A DNA stretch of 64,000 nucleotides, from NCBI RefSeq assembly GCF_000283155.1, contig NW_004454182.1, positions 728,589-792,588 of the forward strand, read 5' to 3'. The stretch's first letter is position 1. The number at the start of each line of letters is the position of its first letter. Made by a program: the position numbers and the translations under genes. Shown here piece after piece: positions 58,786 through 64,000 of this stretch. Below the pieces are notes generated by a model that saw only the letters and a list, made by a program, of their open reading frames with translations, ran no database searches and had not been told where the DNA came from. This DNA is from Ceratotherium simum simum. Its lineage: Eukaryota; Chordata; Mammalia; Perissodactyla; Rhinocerotidae.

Positions 58786-59160
58786 ATACACATGTATGAC
58801 TCTCACAAACATAATGTTGAGGAAATGATTTCCTATACCTTCCAAAAAGTACCATATAATTTCATTTATATGAAGTTCATATAAAGGCAAAATTGAACCA
58901 CTGTTTTTGGGGATAAATACTTAGGTGGTAAAAGTATAATGAAGAAGATTGGGCAGTGTTTACCAGGTTAGTAGTTATCTTTGGGGGCAGGAGGTGTGAC
59001 AAGGAAAGTGCACACGGGAGGGGGTGATGCCCTATTTCTTGAACCTGGCTTACCACTTCATGATAATTTGTAAAGATATACATGTGTTTTGTGCGTTTTT
59101 CAATATGTTGTTGAATTTCACAAGTTTTAAAAAGGGAATAAAAGCATGTTTTATCGTTAA
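58785..59160 (+). repeat. L1M LINE 3' end
   Basis: ACCATATAATTTCATTTATA, TGAAGTTCATATAAAGGCAA, TTACCAGGTTAGTAGTTATC and CCTATTTCTTGAACCTGGCT match the L1 3' region, plus strand. It abuts the end of the retroviral remnant, so either it inserted there or the two were joined by deletion. Confidence 0.7.
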
Positions 59161-60590
59161 TGTGTAAAGGGGTCGGAGTGCAAAACTGAAATCATTTGCT
59201 ATTGTGAGTTACTAGTCCGAAGTCAAAAGAATCTTCAGCTAAATTAACAACCAAACATGCTTTTATCAATTTCTTACTCTGCTCAGCCTCAGTCAGAACA
59301 GTTCAGGAAATGGGGAGCCTTGAGTTCCTGTGACAGCTCCAGCCTCGATTCTCACTTGAGTGACTTTAATACCTTCAGGGCATCAGAAGTCCTGTTAGCT
59401 CAACGCCAGGTCTCTGATGTTCCTCACTTATCCGAAAGTTCAAAGAGATGGCAGGACTTCTACGATTATCAACAGCCCTAGCCCTGTACCCAACAAATGC
59501 AGAAAACAAACCAATTCCCTGCTCCTGGAAATTATCCCAGGAAAAGTTACATTCCTAGCACCCAATATTAGCATTGCCAAAAGCCATGGCAGAAGCTCAG
59601 TAATCTCTGAGTGTAGGAGAGTGGATGAAAAATAATTCTGTGTTCTATCTTCACCAGATTGCCTATCAAAAGATGCCAGTTGTATAGTATCCATAACTGC
59701 GAACTTAAAGAGGAGAAATTTCTCAGCGAGAGCTTAATTTTGGTACTATGAATTTACTATATCTGGAAGGAAAAGCCCACCCATACTATCTCCTTTCTCA
59801 GAGAGTGACACTTGTGACACTGAAGTCTTTTTGCAAAGATAAGAAATTTGCAACAGGGACAGTTCCAGTCACCAGGTCTCGTGTGGGGTACTCTTCTTCC
59901 TGTCCAGTAAAACATCTTAATTTCCATTTCCCCTTTGACCCTCACATTTCTGGCACTCAGAGCTTTGTGTGAGAGCTGTGTGTGGTAATAGGGCCTCCAC
60001 AGTATTTTGTAAGCAGACATCTTTAGTCTTGTGCCTCTGAGGCTGCTGCCATTGTCTTTTCTTGTAGAATTGCTTAGGTTTAAGAAATTTGTGTCTCAGA
60101 GAAAGTGCTCATCAGGTTTTCCACGTTTGTTCCAACTGGAGAATCACCCTAGAAACTCCTGAACTGGAAGCTACTTTTGGGATTTTTAATGCCTGTTCCC
60201 TGAGAGGCCCAGGGGGCCTATATAAATTTCTCCAGACCCTGTCTTTCCTTCACTTTGAATTCTAAAATCTGCAGTATGTTTCCTCAGTCTGGGTGGTGCA
60301 GGTTTGATCAGCAGCTTGGTTCTAGTCTTCAGGACTATGTCACTTTGAAGTTTATCTATTGATTCTTCAGGTATTTTTATATTTGATCTGTCGAAATAAA
60401 TAATCCATAATCAATCCATAAATCAAAATTGGGGTGAGTTTATTATGAGCCAACTTTTGAGGACTATGGCCTGGGGACTTCCTTCCCTAAGGAAGGAAGG
60501 GCACTGAAGAAGTGGGGTGTACAGAGCGGTTATATACCATCAAAGAGCATGTATCACATCGGATTGCAATGTCCCTTTTACAATAGCCAC
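59161..60590. other. Unassigned intergenic DNA, possibly LTR-derived
   Basis: 59250-60020 has short ORFs without domains. From about 60395, ATAAATAATCCATAATCAAT, GGGTGAGTTTATTATGAGCC and GGACTATGGCCTGGGGACTT resemble a mammalian LTR I cannot name; it would run through the ERE insertion at 60607. A TATATAAA near 60218 and polyadenylation-like AATAAATAA at 60396 fit an LTR but are weak. Confidence 0.3.
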
Positions 60591-60606
60591 AAGATCGCCC
60601 TGCCAG

Positions 60607-60903
60607 GGCCGGCCCCGTGGCTTAGCGGTTAAGTGCACATGCTCCGCTACTGGCGGCCCGGGTTCAGATCCCGGGCGCGCACCGATGCACTGCTTCTACG
60701 GCTATGCTGAGGCCGCGTCCCGCATACAGCAACTAGAAGGATGTGCAGCTATGACGTACAACTATCTATTGGGGCTTTGGGGAAAAAAAAGGAGGAGGAT
60801 TGGCAATAGATGTTAGCTCAGAGCTGGTCTTCCTCAGCAAAAAAGAGGAGGATTAGTATGGATGTTAGCTCAGGGCTGATCTTCCTCACAAAACACACAA
60901 AAA
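60607..60903 (+). repeat. ERE SINE, long form, with 16-bp target duplication
   Basis: The most intact copy: GGCCGGCCCCGTGGCTTAGC, B-box GGTTCAGATCC, AACTAGAAGGATGTGCAGC, and tail modules GATGTTAGCTCAGAGC and GATGTTAGCTCAGGGC. AAGATCGCCCTGCCAG flanks it exactly at 60591-60606 and 60904-60919. Good A and B boxes suggest a recent insertion. Confidence 0.98.
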
Positions 60904-60919
60904 AAGATCGCCCTGCCAG

Positions 60920-61437
60920 AACAGCTATTGATGGACACAGCGGGGAGCAGGTCTGCTGTCTTGATGGGCATGGCTGGTGTCAGGTCTGTTGTCTCGAGCT
61001 GCGTGGTCACAGGATGAACGCAGCAGTCAAATCCTAGCCTAGGGAGAAATGCTTATCCTTAAGGAAATGTCAATGTGGGGGAAGTTGCATCCTTCTCTTA
61101 AGGGCATTTACCCTTCTCTTTGGGACATGGCAAAGCAGATACACAATGCAGGCGACAGGCCCTTTTGGAAATACAAACCCAGGCCGAATTAGTTTTACCC
61201 CAAATGGCTTCCTCATATGCTCCAATATATCCTATTGCTTGCCATTTATTTATCAGATCCCATAGATAAGCCACATGAATTCAAGGTTATTGTTCTGCAG
61301 TCCAGCTTGCACCTAAATGTAGAATTTGGGGCATCCCAATGTTTAATTCTAGAACCTTACTAGTGTTTTGTGGGGGCAAAGCAATCAGCTATCTTGTGTT
61401 CTAAAAGCAACAGATACATTCTGCCTTCCCATATCTC
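60920..61437. other. Unassigned intergenic DNA
   Basis: Probably continues the LTR-like sequence interrupted by the ERE at 60607; I cannot name it. Confidence 0.3.
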
Positions 61438-61453
61438 AAAGGTCTGTATAAGG

Positions 61454-61699
61454 GGGCCGGCCCAGTGGCGTAGCTGTTAAGTGCACGCACTCCGCTTCAG
61501 TGGCCTGGGGTTCGCAGGTTTGGATCCTGGGTGAGGACCAATGCACTGCTTGTCAAGCCATGTTGTGGTGGCCTCCCATATAAAGAAGAGGAAGATGGGC
61601 ACAGATGTTAGCCCAGGGCCAATCTTCCTTAGCAAAAAGAGGAGGATTGGCAGTGGATGTTAGCTCAGGGCTAATCTTCCTCACCAAAAAAAGAAAAAC
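61454..61699 (+). repeat. ERE SINE, short form, with 16-bp target duplication
   Basis: GGGCCGGCCCAGTGGCGTAG, B-box GGTTTGGATCC, TATAAAGAAGAGGAAGATGG and two tail modules (GATGTTAGCCCAGGGC, GATGTTAGCTCAGGGC). AAAGGTCTGTATAAGG flanks it exactly at 61438-61453 and 61700-61715. Confidence 0.98.
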
Positions 61700-61715
61700 A
61701 AAGGTCTGTATAAGG

Positions 61716-62125
61716 AGAGACCTATTTCTCTATAAGGACTCTTCATCCCACCTCTTGTTACACTACCATCTGCTGAAGGCCCCACACTCCACAAATGTAT
61801 GCCAAGTGTACCTCTAGGGCAAGCTGTGGCAACCTCTACCCCGAGATTGCACCCTTGCTGCCGTCCTTGTGCCTCTGTTTCAGAAAGATGCTCTCCAAGT
61901 GCTGTTTGCTCAGTCTCACACACTTGCACTTCTACCTTCATTAGGAGCAGCTGCTCACCCATGGACAGAATAGAGAGGCCCTAGGGCCTCCGCAGGCACC
62001 CCTCAGGGTCAACATCCACACAGCCGACTTAACTGAGGTCAGAGCAGCTAAAAGCCGACTGCGCCACTGCACTAGCTGATTGCGCCACTGCTGAACAGTC
62101 TAATAAAAGCTTCTACAGACCATCA
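61716..62125. other. Unassigned intergenic DNA, possible LTR end
   Basis: Moderately GC-rich, ending in a short repeat (GACTGCGCCACTGC and GATTGCGCCACTGC) and then TCTAATAAAAGCTTC, a polyadenylation-like signal at 62099-62113. This could be an LTR on the plus strand. The ORFs on both strands at 61681-61984 show no domain. Confidence 0.3.
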
Positions 62126-62127
62126 AG

Positions 62128-62382
62128 CAGAGCTGCATTATGCCTTTTGTGGGCCCTAGGCACTTTGTCTTTAGGATCCCTCCTATAAGATAAAAAAAAA
62201 TCATTAACAAATACCAAAAATTATATTTTACTAGTGCATTGATATAAAGACCAACCCAAGCTGGATATCTATTTCTTTTCTTCTGATGTTAAAAGAAATG
62301 AAAATATTTTCCTGGGTCCCTAAAAGTAGTGTGGCCTTAGGCATTATGCCTCCTGTGTCTACAGGGTGAGTCAGCCCTGATA
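62128..62382. mobile_element. Possible hAT-type nonautonomous DNA transposon
   Basis: Left end CAGAGCTGCATTATGCC and right end GGTGAGTCAGCCCTG form a weak inverted pair (CAGAGCTG and CAGGGCTG when reversed). TGTGGGCCCTAGGCAC and TGGCCTTAGGCATTATGCC recall hAT families with GGCCTAAGGC-type ends. No clear 8-bp flank duplication. Confidence 0.4.
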
Positions 62383-63220
62383 ACAGGTCAACGTGCCCTG
62401 GCCACACATGAAAGTCGAGGCCCCAAGCCCAGGCTTTGATGACTCCATGTTGGGTTTTGTGCCTTGTAACTTATTTCTCAGTGATTCTGGCCAATGTAAC
62501 AAAATGATGAAGTTCTGAGGGGATCTAATAAATAACACCTTTTATCTCTTCCCAACAAAGACGACAAATAGTAAGGAAGATAAGGGTCAAAACATCACCT
62601 TTATTACCAGTAGAGGCTAGGTTGAGGGATACCATCGATTTGACTCTTATGTTTACTATAAGAATTAGAATTTATTTACCCAGTTGCTGGCAGTTCTGGG
62701 CTGAATCAGACTGCTCCGTGAGGCAGGCAGGAGCTTCTCCTGGAGGAACAGCAGAGAGTGCCTCCTCCTGGGCAGAAGCTAGCTCCGAAGAGGTGGAACA
62801 CAGAATGGAAGCGAGCATGCCCAGACTTTTCTCCCCACACTTGACGATCAGATGAGCCACTCAAGGCAGGGAAAGAGGGGAAACGATTTTTTGTTGAAGC
62901 TTCCATCCACAGCTTTCTCCTACCTCGGAAATGTGGGTGGGAGCAGTGATCGTGTCTCGCGCTCACTACTTCTTCACTTTAAGTGATGTTTTCCTGCCTA
63001 TCCGCTTCCGTGTTCTCTTTTGCTATATAATGACTTTCATCAACACCTTCTGCACCCTCCTTTTTTACTATCTATAAAACACAGTTATGGGCAGGAGTCA
63101 ATGAAATTCTAACATGCCAAGAAAATCAGGAGTTATGACTAAATATGATGGAGTTTCACCTAACTACATATGTTGGCATTCCTGGGCTTCAGTTTTTACA
63201 AAGCCAGACCCTTGCAACAA
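62383..63220. other. Unassigned intergenic DNA
   Basis: Short overlapping ORFs at 62622-62966 have no recognisable domain. Nothing recognised. Confidence 0.35.
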
Positions 63221-63224
63221 GTCC

Positions 63225-63360
63225 ATTTTGGGAGAGAAGTCTGTAGGACATCATCCTCAGAGATTTGATTCAGTAGGGCCCAGAAAGCTATATTTAAACA
63301 AATATCTCAGATGATTCTTTTGCAGCCAACTCATGAAGCAACATTTGGGAACCATTGTTC
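63225..63360 (+). repeat. MER5A-like hAT DNA transposon fragment
   Basis: AGAGATTTGATTCAGTAGGG, TCTCAGATGATTCTTTTGC and ACATTTGGGAACCATTG match the right half of MER5A (CTGATTCAGTAGGTC ... TTTGAGAACCACTG). Confidence 0.8.
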
Positions 63361-64000
63361 CAGAATATCTTGGCTCTGATACTTTACATTGGGGGGCATC
63401 AGGATATCTGGTCTAGCATTTGGAGTGGATCTGTAATATATCTGACGGAGAATTAAAATAGCATTTGACTACATTACAAGTGCAGTTACTATATTAAACC
63501 TAGGGATGATGAATAAGATGAGTATAGTTTATAATAAAATAGCAAGATTGCATATACCATAATTGTGTCAGCTGTATCAAAGTCATGAAAAGTTAAGCCC
63601 TTTTCCTTTTCTGAATCAACAGATCATGACAATAATCATGAGTGTTATCATTATATTGGATTCTTTCAAATAATACTTAGTATGACTTGCATCAAAGATA
63701 TTGTTTTCTTCCCAATTAATTTTGTATATAATACTGCCCCACTTCACTCAGTCACAATAAAGCAACTAACTCATGTTTCAAGTTTTTGTGTTCTTGTAGA
63801 CAGTATACACTGCAATTTCAAATTTTATGTGTGAGAATCATTGATCTGGATGAAGAATGACTCATTAAAGTCTGTTTGGTACATGATCACCCCAATGACT
63901 GAAATCCTGGATAGACAGATTGAGATGAAGAGGAAGGAAGGGATGAAATGAAAAAGTTAAGCCTTAGGGAAAAAAATACAAACAATAACCATAACAGCAG
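63361..64000. other. Unassigned intergenic DNA
   Basis: AT-rich; no repeat, exon or motif recognised up to the end of the window. Confidence 0.35.

Noticed and set aside
14786..61699. tRNA genes suggested by A-box and B-box motifs
   Set aside because: All occur at the heads of ERE SINEs with SINE bodies and A-rich tails; none folds as an intact tRNA with a mature 3' end.
61681..61984. Overlapping ORFs of 93 and 61 codons
   Set aside because: They lie on opposite strands of an LTR-like stretch, have no domain and partly read the SINE tail.
46020..64000. Search for exons of the neighbouring gene SPCS3
   Set aside because: No segment resembles its coding sequence or a CpG-island promoter; the gene presumably lies beyond base 64000.

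Overview
This is a eukaryotic, mammalian genomic window: AT-rich, with split exons and dense interspersed repeats. It points to an odd-toed ungulate, most likely a horse or close relative. The reason is 13 copies of a tRNA-derived SINE whose consensus (GGCCGGCCCCGTGGCTTAGC head, B-box GGTTCGGATCC, GATGTTAGCTCAGGGC tail modules) is the equine repetitive element (ERE) family of Perissodactyla. MIR, L2, MER5, MLT1A and L1M relics are the usual mammalian background. There is no prokaryotic sequence, operon or CRISPR array.

The only protein-coding gene I can support is ASB5 (ankyrin repeat and SOCS box protein 5) on the minus strand. Exon 1 with the start codon is at 45603-45798, exon 2 at 2917-2996 and exon 3 at 669-776. 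All three have consensus splice sites and compatible phases. They encode residues 1-128 of a protein that is about 329 residues in human; the remaining ankyrin repeats and the SOCS box lie beyond base 1. Intron 1 is about 42.6 kb and fills two thirds of the window. A TATA box, an inverted CCAAT box and E-boxes lie just upstream of exon 1 (45878-46010) and form a plausible promoter.

Layout: 1-2996, exons 3 and 2 with intron 2. 2997-45602, intron 1, made of ancient MIR/L2 fragments, antisense and sense L1M blocks (13.5-14.1, 23.2-25.4, 26.7-28.8 kb), an MLT1A LTR nested in a MIR, a younger 5'-truncated L1 with target-site duplications (31.2-31.7 kb), a hAT transposon inside an L1, and eight ERE SINEs. 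45799-46020, 5'UTR and promoter. 46.0-64.0 kb, intergenic sequence upstream of ASB5 with five more ERE SINEs, a sense L1M 3' end carrying two nested EREs, a HAL1/L1 ORF1-like block, and an antisense, heavily decayed ERV-L-like retroviral remnant (about 55.6-58.8 kb). In human the next gene upstream of ASB5 is SPCS3 (from memory); I see none of its exons here.

The short ORFs scattered over the window are chance ORFs or pieces of repeats, apart from the one covering ASB5 exon 1. Items worth a second look are a CTCF-like motif in intron 1, an Ig-domain-like ORF fragment, an unidentified ~560-bp insertion in an L1, and the modular architecture of the ERE copies. I found no convincing undescribed system.
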